This document shows positions 48,721 to 60,838 of a stretch of 64,000 nucleotides of DNA, piece after piece. This DNA comes from Lycorma delicatula (lineage: Eukaryota; Arthropoda; Insecta; Hemiptera; Fulgoridae). The notes under the pieces were generated by a model that was not told the DNA's origin, ran no database searches, and saw only the letters and a list, made by a program, of their open reading frames with translations. Where the stretch lies: positions 343,690,997 through 343,754,996 of the forward strand of contig NC_134455.1 of assembly GCF_047948215.1 (NCBI RefSeq), written 5' to 3'. Each line of letters begins with the position of its first letter. Positions within the stretch are counted from its first letter, which is position 1. Position numbers and translations under genes: made by a program.

Positions 48721-50163
48721 ACAAAATGCATGTAATTTGTTGCCATATTATGTTCACCATACATTTTTTGTTTCAAAAGAAATTTCAATTACAAAAAACT
48801 GAGCCTGATAGAAAACAATCTAACATGTATGAAATCAGCATAAAAAATGTTATAAGAATCACCCATTCACTCTCATTTAACTAATAAAAAATTTAATTTT
48901 GTTGACTAGTGTAATTGAAGTAAAGGAATGATATATATGTATTGTAAATCCGTGTCAAGAATTATTTTCTGATATGAAGTACAACAGCTTAAATTTGTCA
49001 AAGGTTACTTTTATATTCTTGGTTATGTAGGATTTCCAATCTTCAAACAACATTAATGCCTTTCAGTAACAATAAACTTCTAGCAATTGGAATACAAACT
49101 TTTAATTTATTTATTGTTAAGCTGGTTATTTTATTTATCATTTTAATTAACGAAATAAATTAAGAGAATAGGCAAAATAATAATACCCAAAATGTAGTCT
49201 ATCTTTAAAACATTATTAAAAAAAAAAATCCTCTTCATCACACCAGATGGCAGAGGTAAATTTCATCAGTGCTAAGTAGGAGATAAAAAAGAATTACATT
49301 AAAGTCAAGAAAAACTTCAAATTTACTCAAAACGACACTGGTTGCATGTGAAAAAAAGTTTCACATGTTTAGCAAACGACAAGCCCCATCTTCTTACAAT
49401 TCCAGCAACATTTTGGTTATCCCTTGCCATAAAGGTTGGTCATACCAAAAATTGTTTAAGATAAAAGTTTTAGGTAATGTTTAGAGGAACACTTTCAACC
49501 GATTTGATACTGTGCCTATTAAGGGAGGTATGAATTTTTTTTCTTTGAAATCCCATTTTTTCACTCCCTGGGCCAATGGTTGGTAGTACGACCTTTAAAC
49601 AAATTCGATATTCTGCTTAATATGAAAGTTATAGCAATATTTTGTTTTTTTCAAAAAGCCCCCCCCATTTCCACCCCGATGGTCTGATTTTCCCCATTAA
49701 CGAACTAGACTGAGATTTTTGGTCATAACATTTTATATATCAATTTGAAAGTGATCGGGCCAAAATTATGGCAGTTATTGTGTCCACAAAAAGTGAAATA
49801 TATACATTTATATATATATATATATAAACTTTTGAACTGACGGTGGTTTTGGGTCTGGGGGATGTGAAACGCGAAGCTATGTCAAAAATTTTCTGGAAGT
49901 CGAATCATGGTACCCATTACAATAGGTAGCTTTCTTATGAAATCTACGTAAATATTTGCACTTCATAGCCAAATGATTGAAGTCTTCAATAGATTTTAAC
50001 ATACAGCTTTAGCAGAACAATCTTATTGGCAAACCTTTTTTATTTACTGCTAAATTCATACCAAATTAAGTTTGTAAAAAATAAATAAAAATACATTTAT
50101 AAATTAGTTGTCACTCATTCCGACCATTCTCATAACAATAAAATATAAATGTTTTCAACTTAC
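48721..50163. other. FEM1 last intron, end part, with an unclassified block at about 49320-49960
   Basis: The block differs from its surroundings in being less AT-rich and C-rich in places (a run of seven C at 49661-49667, ccaccccgatggtctgattt after it, gggtctgggggatgtgaaac near 49848). It may be the untranslated 3' part of the repetitive element whose ORF lies at 47-48.7 kb, or an unrelated repeat. A TA repeat lies at 49811-49826. Confidence 0.35.
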
Positions 50164-50289
50164 AGGTCCATAGAAGTTGTATGGATTAGCAGCAACATGT
50201 AAAGGTGTAGAACGAGATTCATTACGAGCATTAACGGGAGCACCACAATTAAGAAGAAGCTGAATAACTGCCATATTAGGAAATATAAG
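50164..50289 (-). CDS. FEM1: FEM1-family protein, internal exon (ankyrin repeat)
   Basis: A 126-nt exon on the minus strand between acceptor tttcag (50290 side) and donor gtaagt (50163 side). Phase is 0 at both ends. It encodes 42 residues: LIFPNMAVIQLLLNCGAPVN, then ARNESRSTPLHVAANPYNFY and GP. The TPLHVAA and LLLxxGAxVNA signatures are classic ankyrin-repeat consensus. The preceding FPN segment corresponds to the C-terminal ankyrin block that FEM1 proteins carry in addition to their N-terminal ankyrin domain. It joins to exon 52963-53205 (upstream) and 39102-39326 (downstream) with no frame damage. Confidence 0.93.
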
Positions 50290-52962
50290 CTGAAAATCAT
50301 CAAAATATTTTTCAAACCTCAGTGATTACAGGATAATAATTAAAACTAATCAAAAAATTTAGTAAATAAAAATGTAATTTGTGAATATAAAAGTAACAAG
50401 TGTTAGTTTACATGTAATGATTTTAATCAAGGTCAGAATCATAAAAGGCTCTGAACTCAACGCACATGTATTTAAGCAGGATGCACGTTGTTCTTATTTT
50501 TCTTACTTTCTATCTCGTTTAATTGATCTTCCTTTCAAGCGGGGAAATTTGTAATGTTGCCCCTTTCTAGCAAACTCTGAAGAGAAAACTATTTTACAAC
50601 TGGAATAGTTAAAAAAAATCTGAGCTATGTACAGAATATCAGGAAAAATTAAACCTTGTGGTTTCTTTTTGCCTCATATTTATTTATGTCTCATATAAAA
50701 TTTCATTTTAATTTTTGTTGTTACAACCTCAGACAACAATTTACATAAACTTTTAACAAGATAACTAGGGTGAAATAATAGGGGAAAGATTTTATGGCCC
50801 TGCCAGGAATTTAATTTGAGTTCAGTTGATCTGAAGCCAGGTCAAATAGCATTATCATTAACTAGTATTTTTATTGAAGCCAGCTATTTGAGCATTATCT
50901 TATGAAAAAAAACATTGTTTGCTATACATAATTTTAAAAAAACTACAGAACATCTTAATAAGAAATTTAATTACATATTTAGGTTCAACTTAAAATTATT
51001 CTTTTATTCTTTGGGTGGTTGGCAGTAATTTTTCTTTCACATCATGGTGATCTGAAAATACCAATAATGCTGCCTAAAGGTCTTGCACTGTTTTGAATGA
51101 AACACTGCATAAAACTAAATTTCTGGTTGATAGCTATCTTGTTCAAGGGAACTACAGTAAGAGAAGCACATACAGTAGCATCAGTTTGAAAATCACTAAT
51201 CAACAGATCAACTGTCAATCATTTTTTATTGGTTGTTAATATGCTTGATCCCCTCTATAAGAAGCAAGCTCCATAGACGAAGATTGATCAGCACAAATCA
51301 AAGTGTACTTAGTGTATGGTTGTTATGTCCGGAAATAAACACCAATCAGCGGTACAGAATAAAATGACTTCAGGTGGAGCTAGTGAACAACTAAATCAAG
51401 ATTTCTGAACTGTTTTTGCAATTACTTTAGTGTTTCATATTATAATTCTGTATGTATTGTGTCTTCTTTATCATAAACTAAATAAAGAGTATACCTTTTT
51501 ACTATTAAAAAATCATTAACATGACTTTTTGAGTTGAAAAGTATCTGCTTGGATGACAACTTACGTGATTCAGATAATGAGCAGTCCTATTAAAACTAAA
51601 TTTATGTATTCTACTATCTAACTTTCAAATATGCAGAGTTGTTGTGATGAAGCTTAAATCTACAGAGCCTTTTCCTCTCATGCTCCTACTTGGATTATCT
51701 AATTGATCATTAACTTTTTTACCACCTAATTAATTAATGTACATTACTTATGGCAAGGGTCTGATGGGCATGAAGCTGTTAAGAAAAAAAAAATTTCATA
51801 AAAAAAGTTTTGTCAACATTTTCATCTTTCATTATAAAAGACTTTTATTTAACTTAATATTAATTTGGTGGCAAGGTGCCTATGCTCATGCTACATGTTC
51901 TGTGTTAGTAGGTAGCCTATCTATTGTGAAGTACCTGTCTACAATTTAATAAATCTTACTTAAACCTAATTTATCATAAAAGAACTTGTAGGATGAAAAG
52001 AAATGCTCTGTCCAAGTATTTAATGGCCAACATGGAAAAAATATTGATATGTTTTAGATATTGAAGATTAAAACTGATGTGTTTTTAAGTGAACATTTTC
52101 AGCATTCTCATGTACTGAATACTAAATATACTGAAACATTTATAAAATCAGTCTCTAAGGTATGCACTACTGATTGTTTAAAGTTAATGATATATTTTTT
52201 TTGAGCTTCATATAAAGGAATCATCAATGGCAGGGTGAATGGTAAGGTTTTTGTCATTATCTTGCTGAGTAATTATTACTGCATTCTACTGCAATTCAAT
52301 GCTCCCACATATACGTAAAATAACACAGTTCACTACAGAAGAAGTTGTAATATAAAACAGTAGAGTTTAAAAATACTGAGGGTTAATTTAAAAAAAAGAA
52401 AAAGAAACGTACTTTTCATGAATTAATTTTAATATTTTCATAAAACAAAAATAAAATTCACAAAATTTGTTTGTATTCAAACTTAGAAATATAAAACTTA
52501 ACAATATGTGGATGAAATTACTAGAAAACACAAACATCAGCTCATTTTTCATTCTCAAAACATATTAGTTGAAAGGTTAAGATAAATACTTGAGGTTTAG
52601 CAAAGCTAGCAAATTTTTTTTTGTATAAATATACAGTAATTTTGTAGTCATTGGTGAATTTAAATTGTAGGATAGAAAACATAAACTGCAAAGCCAACGA
52701 CTGACTTAGCATTACAAAAGAAAGTGTTAACATTACCATTAGTAAATTGCGTTTGGCCAACCTGCTGCATGCAATGCACAATGAAAAGAAAATATAAAAA
52801 AATTAGATGAATAAAATATTAAAAAAAGGCTTTGCCGTCCAAAAGTATTTTTTAAAGTTTGAGAATTCAAACAAAAATGCTCATGTAGACAGCCCATTAC
52901 TCAAAATACAGATCATTACACCAAATTTAAGTAATAACAATGAAAAAAATTTGAATACATAC
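50290..52962. other. FEM1 intron, nothing recognised
   Basis: AT-rich sequence of 2.7 kb. Short frames show no similarity I recognise, and no element ends were found. Confidence 0.5.
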
Positions 52963-53205
52963 CTGATTGTCATCAGCAAAGTAACTACTTTTTATAGTAT
53001 TAAGTCGAGATACGCATAAATGTAGAAGAGTATCTCCAGTACATGCAGAACGAGGATTTTGTTGAATTAGTGATTTAACGCTTGAATGCACAAGCTGTTT
53101 TTCTTCGGGAGTACGCATTGTTACAGCAAGAAGGTATATTAAATGTGTAATACACTTCAAAATACGATCAAAACTCTCTTGCTGACGCTTATAAACTGGT
53201 CTTAT
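52963..53205 (-). CDS. FEM1: FEM1-family protein, internal exon (linker helices and start of C-terminal ankyrin block)
   Basis: A 243-nt minus-strand exon, acceptor tttgatag and donor gtatgt, phase 0 at both ends. It encodes 81 residues: IRPVYKRQQESFDRILKCIT, then HLIYLLAVTMRTPEEKQLVH, SSVKSLIQQNPRSACTGDTL, LHLCVSRLNTIKSSYFADDN and Q. The ILKCITHLIYLL helix and the DPR-like NPRSACTGDTLLHLCVS motif are hallmarks of the FEM1 C-terminal region, where a helical segment leads into an ankyrin repeat. This exon is the strongest single piece of evidence for the family call. Confidence 0.95.
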
Positions 53206-55171
53206 CTATCAAAACAAAAATAAAAATGTGAAAAGTATTCCAAATCCAAAGATCTAGAATCCAAAACTTATTAATTTGAAGAAATAACTAACTTTTAATA
53301 CTTTAACTTTTACTTTCTGTTATCTTTATCTTTTGTTTTATGGTATAATGTGAATGAGGAACCTCATCCACATTAATGAATCCATATGGATGAGTGTTCT
53401 TCATCCACATGGATGAATGCTTTCAGTTGACTGTATGAAGAATGTTTTGGATGATTGTATTCAGTTGTTTGGATTCCCAAATACAAAATTTGTAAGGTCA
53501 AGGCTACTTTCACAGTAGTCCTGACCTTACTTGCTTGATTGAGCTACACTTATGCAATAGCATAACTAGGCTGAGAAACTGTACATTCCATGTGAGTATA
53601 AAATGCTACATAACTATAATAATTTAATAAAACAAATTATTGTGGCATCTGTTACTGTCACTTTTAATTTAAACAACATAAGTGGCAAGTTTTATACTGA
53701 CATTCAAAATTTAATGTAATTGATAATATTGTTGACTTGAATGAACAAGTAAATCATGTTTAGTAGCAGTTTTAAATCATAAAGATAGATAAGAATATAA
53801 TTAAATTTTAGTTTTATGATATGTACTTAAGTGTGTTATTTAAAAGTGTGCAGCAGGAGTTGTCTTTAGTGAATGGTTTTAAAGTGTATGATTTGGTCCA
53901 AATAAATTACTTTACGGTGTTTTTTGTATTCCTTCTTAATATTATTACTGGTATTTTCTTTAAAAAATAATATTTGCATTAAGACATACAACTGGCATTG
54001 GAAGTAAACTGGGTAAATTAATACAAAATGTAAAAAGGGAAGGAATTAGAAGATTTACAGTTCAATGATTAAAAAGCTAAGGATAAGAATTTAACTTTTT
54101 CTGTAGATAAACAAAACAGTGACTACTGTATCTTACTAGAAAATTTCAGAGTACAATAAGGAAATAAGAGAAAAGAAATAAAAAATCACCCAGAAAAACT
54201 GTCATTGCCAAGGGAAAAGATCCTGACTGCTGGAATGTGAGATGTGACTTTGATTGTACTATCATTTTAAGAATGATAAAAGATTTTTTATTTAAACCAA
54301 CTGTACCTACAATAAATACCAGTGGTGAAGGAAAAAATGGACTAAAATATGTATTTTTGATTTAAAAAGCAGTTACTTTAAACTAATAATATCACTAGTA
54401 ATGAACAATTTGTTTAAATATGTTAACAGGCCATGCCAAATTCAATCACTGGCAGGGTAAATACGAATTCTTTGTAAATAATTTAAATGGATTATGAGGA
54501 GATAGCAAAATTAATACCTACCATGGTCTTTAGTTTGTCCAAGTGGACAAATTTGCAAAGAAATCTGGCAAATTTATTTTGAATATGCCAGCGGGGGAAT
54601 GCAAGCAACTGAATACAACGTTTAACAATTAACAATAGGAAAACATCTAAATTTTATATGATTTTGTAAATCATGTCTGTAAGCATTATTTACAGGTACA
54701 GAGTTCAGTAAACTTATTTATTTTTAATGAATTTGATTATGGATTAGAAAATGAAGAAATACTTGATGTAATTATCATTTTCATGTATCTGATTTATTGT
54801 TTCTAAATGAATTCAATATTTTTTTTCCGTACACAATCTTAAGATTGAAGAAACCATGATAAAACAACAAAATTAAAAAAATTATTAATTTTAATTAGTA
54901 ATTTACTAATTCCTATTTGTAACATTAATTGGAAAATAATAAACGAAACTGCTTCTATGCAGAAACTTATTTCACACAAATATATATATTTTATTTTTTT
55001 ATTTTATACATAAATATTAGTGTGATTGTGTGCAAGCTGAAGGATATTATTTAATAATTTATTGGTTACGTAAAGATGCAGAATTTGTGCATTTGAAGTA
55101 ATTTGAGGAACTATTGAACCACAGTGGAAAATCTCATCATAGTTTAAAAACTTACTTCTCCCTAAGAAAAA

Positions 55172-55209
<38 letters not shown>

Positions 55210-56193
55210 CTGTGAGAAAACTGTTATCATACACAGCCACCTAACTTTAGAATCTCATTTCTTTTGTTAAGTGGATCATTATCACATTTGCTAAGGGTCC
55301 AAACTACTGCACTTCCTATGATTAACATGAAGAAAGCAGTTGAAGAAAACATAGTTGATGCAAACAAATTTTCAAGTTACAAAACAGAATAATTTAAAGT
55401 TGAAATTTTTTTCTTTTCCAATTAAAAATTTTTCTTACTCTGTGCAGTTCATTTAAAAGTGTTCTAAAAGTACTAATAATCTTAAAGGAGACATATTTGA
55501 ACATAGTCCTGCATTAACAGACATAAACCATTTATTCTAATTTTATAATAATAATAATAATAATGGTAAACACTTTTAAATTATCTTTATACAATTTTAC
55601 TAAAAACAACAGTTTTTAAGATCAAAACTCTTATAATGATACATTTTGGTAAACATTTTACCTACGCTAACAAAATTTCATATTAATACACTCACTACTC
55701 TTGCACTCAAAAAATAACCACTTTTAAGACCTCATATTTACAATATTACTTCCTGCATATGGTTATAAACTACAATTTTGTGATACAGCACTTCCTGTAA
55801 AGAAAACAAGGGTATGCAATATGGAAATACAAATAAATAAGTTATCAATAATTTTAAAAATTCAATAAATGTTACCTTGCTAATTACAGCAGTCTAGAAT
55901 TACTGGAAGACATAATGATTAAAAATGTATTGGTTCTAAACTCTGCAAGTTATAACCTAATTGTATTATATTAAATTACCAGCTGCATTTATTAATTTAG
56001 AAAATTGTTATCTGTTTATTTTTGTTAGCTTATTATGGCACTGTAAGACATACTTATTGTATAGGACTTTCACTACAATATGAAAAAAAAAAGTATCAAC
56101 AGCAATAACAGGTAGCTTTGTATAAAAAATATTAATCTGATTAATCTCTGAAAAAAAAAATTATGATTAGTTAATTATAAAAAATACACATAC
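53206..56193. other. FEM1 intron; hairpin and TA repeat only
   Basis: A hairpin at 53491-53529 pairs gtaaggtcaaggctact with agtagtcctgaccttac (15 of 17 positions, 5-nt loop). Short repeated catccacat/atggatga motifs lie at about 53367-53416, and a TA repeat at 55172-55206. No gene or transposon was recognised. Confidence 0.5.
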
Positions 56194-56373
56194 ATCAAGA
56201 AGTTGACGACAATAAGACAGCTTATCAGCAAGAAGATTAAAAGTGGCTAAAACATCAGAAAACCTTGGTTTATCTTCAGGACGTGCAATATTATCTTCAA
56301 GGACTTTCTCATTTAGATCAACAAAAAGTCTAACCAAAGCTTGCGCTGTGAAACATGTATCACTGTACAATAC
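56194..56373 (-). CDS. FEM1: FEM1-family protein, internal exon (helical mid-region)
   Basis: A 180-nt minus-strand exon, acceptor ttatag and donor gtatgt, phase 0 at both ends. It encodes 60 residues: VLYSDTCFTAQALVRLFVDL, then NEKVLEDNIARPEDKPRFSD and VLATFNLLADKLSYCRQLLD. This helical piece sits between the TPR-like middle region and the C-terminal ankyrin block in FEM1 proteins (family knowledge). No further FEM1 exon was found between 56374 and 64000, so the N-terminal ankyrin domain, which forms much of the substrate pocket, must lie beyond the window. Confidence 0.88.
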
Positions 56374-57310
56374 CTATAACAAATGGATTAATTAAAGATA
56401 GACAGATATTAAAAATACAAATTAAATTTACATTTCAAAATGTAAAAGTAAAAGTTTTGTTTACAAAATAAATTGAAAACAATATACATTTTTAAAGATT
56501 TTTCGTAAAACTTATCTCAACTCATACTATAACAAACTGATCTCTTTCCTATCATTAAAAGCTTAAAAAGGTGTTCTGATTTTTCAACTATAAATAAAAC
56601 ATCAATTTATTACTACAAGATTAAATTATTTAACTCAGAAATAACAAACAGTGCTGTAAAACTATATTATTACTGTATAAAACGCTTTGAATACAATCAA
56701 GCCATGTTGCTTGTTTTTTTATTGCAAATTATGGTTTTTGGGCCAACAATGAGGTAGTAGACAAATGAGTGGACGACGAGACAACTTACTTAAGAGGTAC
56801 AGTTTGATGAAACAGCATATTGAGCAAACATCTCATATCTAGAAATTAACAAAGTATTTCAGCTCATATACGCTATAATAATCCCTTACTGAATGAGGCA
56901 GTGGACATATTGTATAGCTTCTTGACAGAGAGGAGTATGTAAATTTACCGCTCAACTTCATAAGTTACACCCTTTCTTATGGCTGATGCATATTAATTAT
57001 CTAAAGTAAAACAGCTACCAATCAGTGTCGAGATTATATACCACTGGATCTAGCGGTAAACAGAAAAAAGGTATTACTCATCAACAAAAAAAGACTAGCA
57101 TTTTGGTAAGATTGGCATGAGTGTATTCAATGTGTTCAGTTCACAGAAGAGTCAGTTGACCACTACAACCTATATTTTTTGTAGCAATTCTTATCAGATT
57201 TTAGCTGATAAAAATTGCGAAGCATGAAAACTGTAGATAAATAATTTTCTTTATGTTTTGTGACTCACACAAAATAAAAGCTTTTTAAATTTAAAATGTG
57301 ATTAAAATAA
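56374..57310. other. FEM1 intron (continuing upstream), nothing recognised
   Basis: AT-rich sequence upstream of the first visible FEM1 exon. No coding signal, no element ends. Confidence 0.5.
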
Positions 57311-58400
57311 AAATGGGTGTTTCAAAAAGGACGCAACCTTAAGATTAAGAAGGTAGAAGTCACACATAGGTTAATTTTATTTCTCCCTACATTTCAGTTG
57401 GCAATACTGTACTCAAGGTTAGCAGCTTGTAACAGTTGAAATGTTTTTCTTATGCACTAGTACTATATCAGTATATTCGTCTTTGTGTTAACTATATCAC
57501 TTTCCAATGACGAACATGTGTTTATTATTATGACTTATTATAAGTATAAATCTTACAAATGAGTGAAAGATGTTTTGAATAAAATTTCCCAATTCTTCAG
57601 TTTGTTATAAGTCAACAATATTGTGTTTGATTAATAAATTTTGTGAGACTGGGAATGTACATGATAGGAAAAGCACAGATTGACCATCACTGTTAACAGT
57701 AGAAGTTCTGGAGGATGTGAAAGATCGTTTGACTCGCCACCCAGAAAGTTTATCTTCACAGGCTCGGCTTTCACTATCTACAGCTTTCAAGGCTACTAAA
57801 AGATTATAATTGCATGCTTATCGCATTGGTTTCGTTCAAGAACTCAAAGAAGTAGACCAAAGAAAACATTTACAGTATTGTCATTGGTTTCGTTCTCTTG
57901 TTGATGACAATGGTATTGAAATTTTGGATCGTGTTTATTTCAGCAACAAGGCATTGTTCTCTTGGATGGCTACATTAACAGAAAAAACCGCCAAATATGA
58001 AGCGCTGAAAATCCTCACGCATTTCATTAACAATCTTTATACATACGTAAAATTGGTGTTTGGTCTGCAATCTTCTGGCATCATGTAATAGGACCTTTAT
58101 TTTTTAACAAATCTGTGGTTTATCACAACTTAATTGAACAGTTTATTGCCATGTTAGATTTACATGAATGAGAATGTTGGTTCCAGCAGGATAATGGAAT
58201 GTTTCATATGGGTAATGTAATGAAATGGTGGATATGTTACGGGAATTTTTTGGCCATTGTTTGATATCAAAAGGATTGTAGCCTCCAACATCCCCAGATT
58301 TTACACCAGCAGACCTTTTCCTTTGGGAGCATTTAAAAATTGTAGTTTTTAAAAATAATCCTCATACACTTGACCTTTAATTAGCTATTCGATCATAATT
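57311..58400 (+). mobile_element. Mariner-like element, decayed, first of a cluster of three
   Basis: A possible left end gggtgtttcaaaaaggacgc begins at 57315. No matching right end was found, and the transposase stops near 58395, where the next mariner begins. The right end may have been lost when that element inserted. Orientation is antisense to FEM1. Confidence 0.65.
57560..58395 (+). pseudogene. Mariner-like transposase pseudogene
   Basis: The N-terminal DNA-binding pieces FPNSSVCYKSTILCLINKFC and ETGNVHDRKSTD lie near 57588-57680, and LLTVEVLEDVKDRLTRHPES near 57690-57750. The open frame 57810-58088 gives AYRIGFVQELKEVDQRKHLQ, then YCHWFRSLVDDNGIEILDRV and YFSNKALFSW. Here the first catalytic Asp-Glu pair (normally SDEA) has become Asn-Lys. 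The second region near 58180-58210 reads CWFQQDNGMFHMG and retains its Asp. The third, PDFTPADLFLWEHLKI near 58295, retains Asp. Stops at several places disable it. It belongs to the same broad group as 59900-60715 but is clearly a different subfamily. Confidence 0.8.
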
Positions 58401-58419
58401 CATTTAAACATAACCTCTT

Positions 58420-59410
58420 TTGTTGATTTCAGAGTGTCAGCTCTGCTTGAAATGTGTATCCCAGAAGAGCAACATTCTGTGGTAAGATTTTTGCTATCAG
58501 AAGGTGTGAAACCAGTGGAAATTTACTCAAGAATGTTGAAACAGTACGGTGAAAAGTGTTTAAACTGTAGTAACGTGTACAAGTGAGTAGAACAGTTTAA
58601 TTCAGGCAAAAGAAGGGTGACTGATTTCATTGCTCTGGAAGTCCAGTTGAAGTTTCCATTACCATGCTGCAAAACACATAAATAATCTTATTTGCAAAGA
58701 CAGGTGAATTAAAATTTCCCAAATTGATAGTTTGTGTAATATTATTGTTGGAACCGCATATTCAATCAATCGTGACTTGCTGAATTATTGCAAAATGCAT
58801 TCGAGATGGGTTCAAAGACAGTTGACCATAAAGATACCCGGATTCACATTTGCACTGATTTAAAAGAACAGTTTGAAGCAGAAGGTAAATGACTTTCTAG
58901 ATCATATAATAACCTGTGATGAAATTTGGATACACCATTTCGAGCTCGAATCCCAACAGCAATCTTGAAAGGAAACGTTAGTATTATTCTAACATGCTCC
59001 AACAGAAAGTGAGACCTGCGATAAGGTGAAAACATCAGGATGCTCTCTCAAAAGGTTTGATTCTCTTGCATAAAAACACGCGCACCCACAGCGCTCAGAG
59101 AATGGGAGAAATGCTTGAGAAATTGGGTTAGGAGGTGTTGCCACATCATTCTTACAGCCCAAACCTCGCCCGTGTCCAATTTTCATTTGTTCAGCCTGCT
59201 CAGATTTTTTATGCAGCAAGAAGTTCAACAACAATGAGGTGAACAAAAAAGTGGTACACGAATGGTTCAAACAGCAAGGTGAAGACTTCTACACTGCAGA
59301 AATCAGAAAGCTCACAGAATGGTGGGACAAGTGTCTAAATGTTGCTGGAGACTATGTTGAAACGTAGTTAAATTTTACTGTCACTGAATAAATTGTTTTT
59401 GCTCTACATT
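58420..59410 (+). mobile_element. mariner element, decayed, second of the cluster
   Basis: About 1 kb with remnants of a SETMAR-type mariner transposase in plus orientation. Termini are not clear. It follows directly on the end of the previous element and ends before the AT-rich spacer preceding 59552. Confidence 0.65.
58456..59367 (+). pseudogene. mariner transposase pseudogene
   Basis: The N-terminus, EEQHSVVRFLLSEGVKPVEI then YSRMLKQYGEKCLNCSNVYK at 58464-58583, is open to a TGA at 58584 and continues VEQFNSGRRRVTD. Catalytic pieces are CDEIWIHHFELESQQQS at about 58917-58966 (first Asp, in altered context), then LPHHSYSPNLA-type sequence at 59140-59170 with the third-Asp region CPIFICSACSDFL scrambled. 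The C-terminus in a shifted frame reads GEDFYTAEIRKLTEWWDKCL and NVAGDYVET, ending at a TAG at 59366-59368. Multiple frameshifts make it inactive. The second-Asp region is largely lost. Confidence 0.75.
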
Positions 59411-59551
59411 AATTATTGAATGTTCATTGTATCTTAACAATAAATTAAATATAAGAATCAAAAATGTTTTCAGCAAATTATTTCTTTACTAACTTAAAAT
59501 GCTACTATGGTAAGGGTATGAATGTATTCTCCATAACAGATTTTGTAAATA

Positions 59552-60836
59552 CAGAGCGTTTCATAATGTTCTTCAAAGTTTCAAAATTCATTAACAAAAA
59601 ACTATTTCACTCATAAGATTAAAACAGGTACTGCACGAAAGAGTACTTCAAATAGTTTTTTTCCACATATACTAGGCACTTAGTAAACCATTTGCTCGCT
59701 AGGCATCGACATTAGAGAAAATGGCTGCCACGGGAAGCGAGAAGTCGTTTTGTGTGTTAGAATTTCACTTGTCAAAGTCAGTAATTTCTGTGTAACGTGC
59801 ATTTCGGTGGAAATTTAATAGCAATTCAGTGAAACTGGTTGCTTGTGCAAGTGAAAATCAACTGGTCGTCCATCAACCTCAGAAGTTAATGTCGAACGTA
59901 TGCGTGCAAGTTTCATTCGCAGACCGTCAAAATCGACTGCGGCTGCAGGCAGAGAATTAGGAATTCCGATAACAACAGTGTGGAGAGTTCTCCGTAAATG
60001 TTTATTATGCAAACCGTACCATCCTCAATTAATCCAGCGTGTTTCTCATGGAGATAAAACACGTAGGCTCGATTTTTGTTTACAGTAACAGGAAAAGATG
60101 TTGTTAGATGAAGGTTTTGTAAACATGATAATTTTCAGCAATAAAGCTACTTTCCATATTAGTGGCAAAGTAAACCGTCATAACGTGCGAGTTTGGGGAA
60201 CTGAAAACCCACACGCTTACGTGGAATACATTCGGGATTCTCCAAAAGTAAATGTTTTTGTGCGATCTCTCATGAGGCAGTTCTTTTTTATGGAAACGAC
60301 AGTAACTGGTATGATATACCTGTATATGTTACAATTATGGCTTACGCCTTAGCTACTCAACGACTTCATTTTCCAGCAAGATGGTTGTCCTGCCCATTTT
60401 CATAACGAGGTTCGACAGTACCTTAACACAACATTACCTCGGCGCTGGATAGGACGTGTGTCTGAAAGAAACCAACACATTATGCTGTGGCCACCAAGAT
60501 CACCAGACCTCACACCATGTGATTTCTTTCTCTGGGGTTACGTGAAAGATAAGGTGTTTATCCCACCAATGCCACACAATATCGCTGAGCTAAAGGATAG
60601 CATAATCAATGCAATCAACTCTATCGAAAATGACATGTTAGAACAAGTTTAGCAAGAGCTAGACTTTCGTGTTGATGTGTGCCGTGTCACAAGAGGAGCA
60701 CATATTGAACATTTATAGATTTTAACAAAAACTGTTTGAGTCCCTGCATCACCTCGTACAACTTTCATTAAGGTAAGTGAAATACTTTTTTTGTACTGAA
60801 TTTTAGCAACCCCTAAGAGCATTATGAAACGCCCTG
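59552..60836 (+). mobile_element. Mariner-like element with intact ends, third of the cluster
   Basis: The left end cagagcgtttcataatgttc begins at 59552, and its complement-matched right end gcattatgaaacgccctg ends at 60836. Both are flanked by TA (59550-59551 and 60837-60838). The total of 1285 bp is normal for the superfamily. The clear target duplication and matched ends show that this is a complete, though inactivated, insertion. Confidence 0.9.
59740..60717 (+). pseudogene. Mariner-like transposase pseudogene
   Basis: The helix-turn-helix piece MRASFIRRPSKSTAAAGREL then GIPITTVWRVLRKCLLCKPY reads openly at 59900-60019. Next comes VSHGDKTRRLDFCLQ, a TAA, then a frame at 60098-60352 with MIIFSNKATFHISGKVNRHN and VRVWGTENPHAYVEYIRDSP; the first catalytic SDEA is SNKA here. 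The second Asp lies in FIFQQDGCPAHFHNEVRQYL at 60363-60425. The third lies in WPPRSPDLTPCDFFLWGYVK at 60489-60548. The C-terminus ends GAHIEHL at 60716. Stops at about 60086 and 60350 and one at 60650 disable it. The GAHIEHL end and FFLWG region match the remnant at 32862-33522. Confidence 0.85.
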
Positions 60837-60838
60837 TA

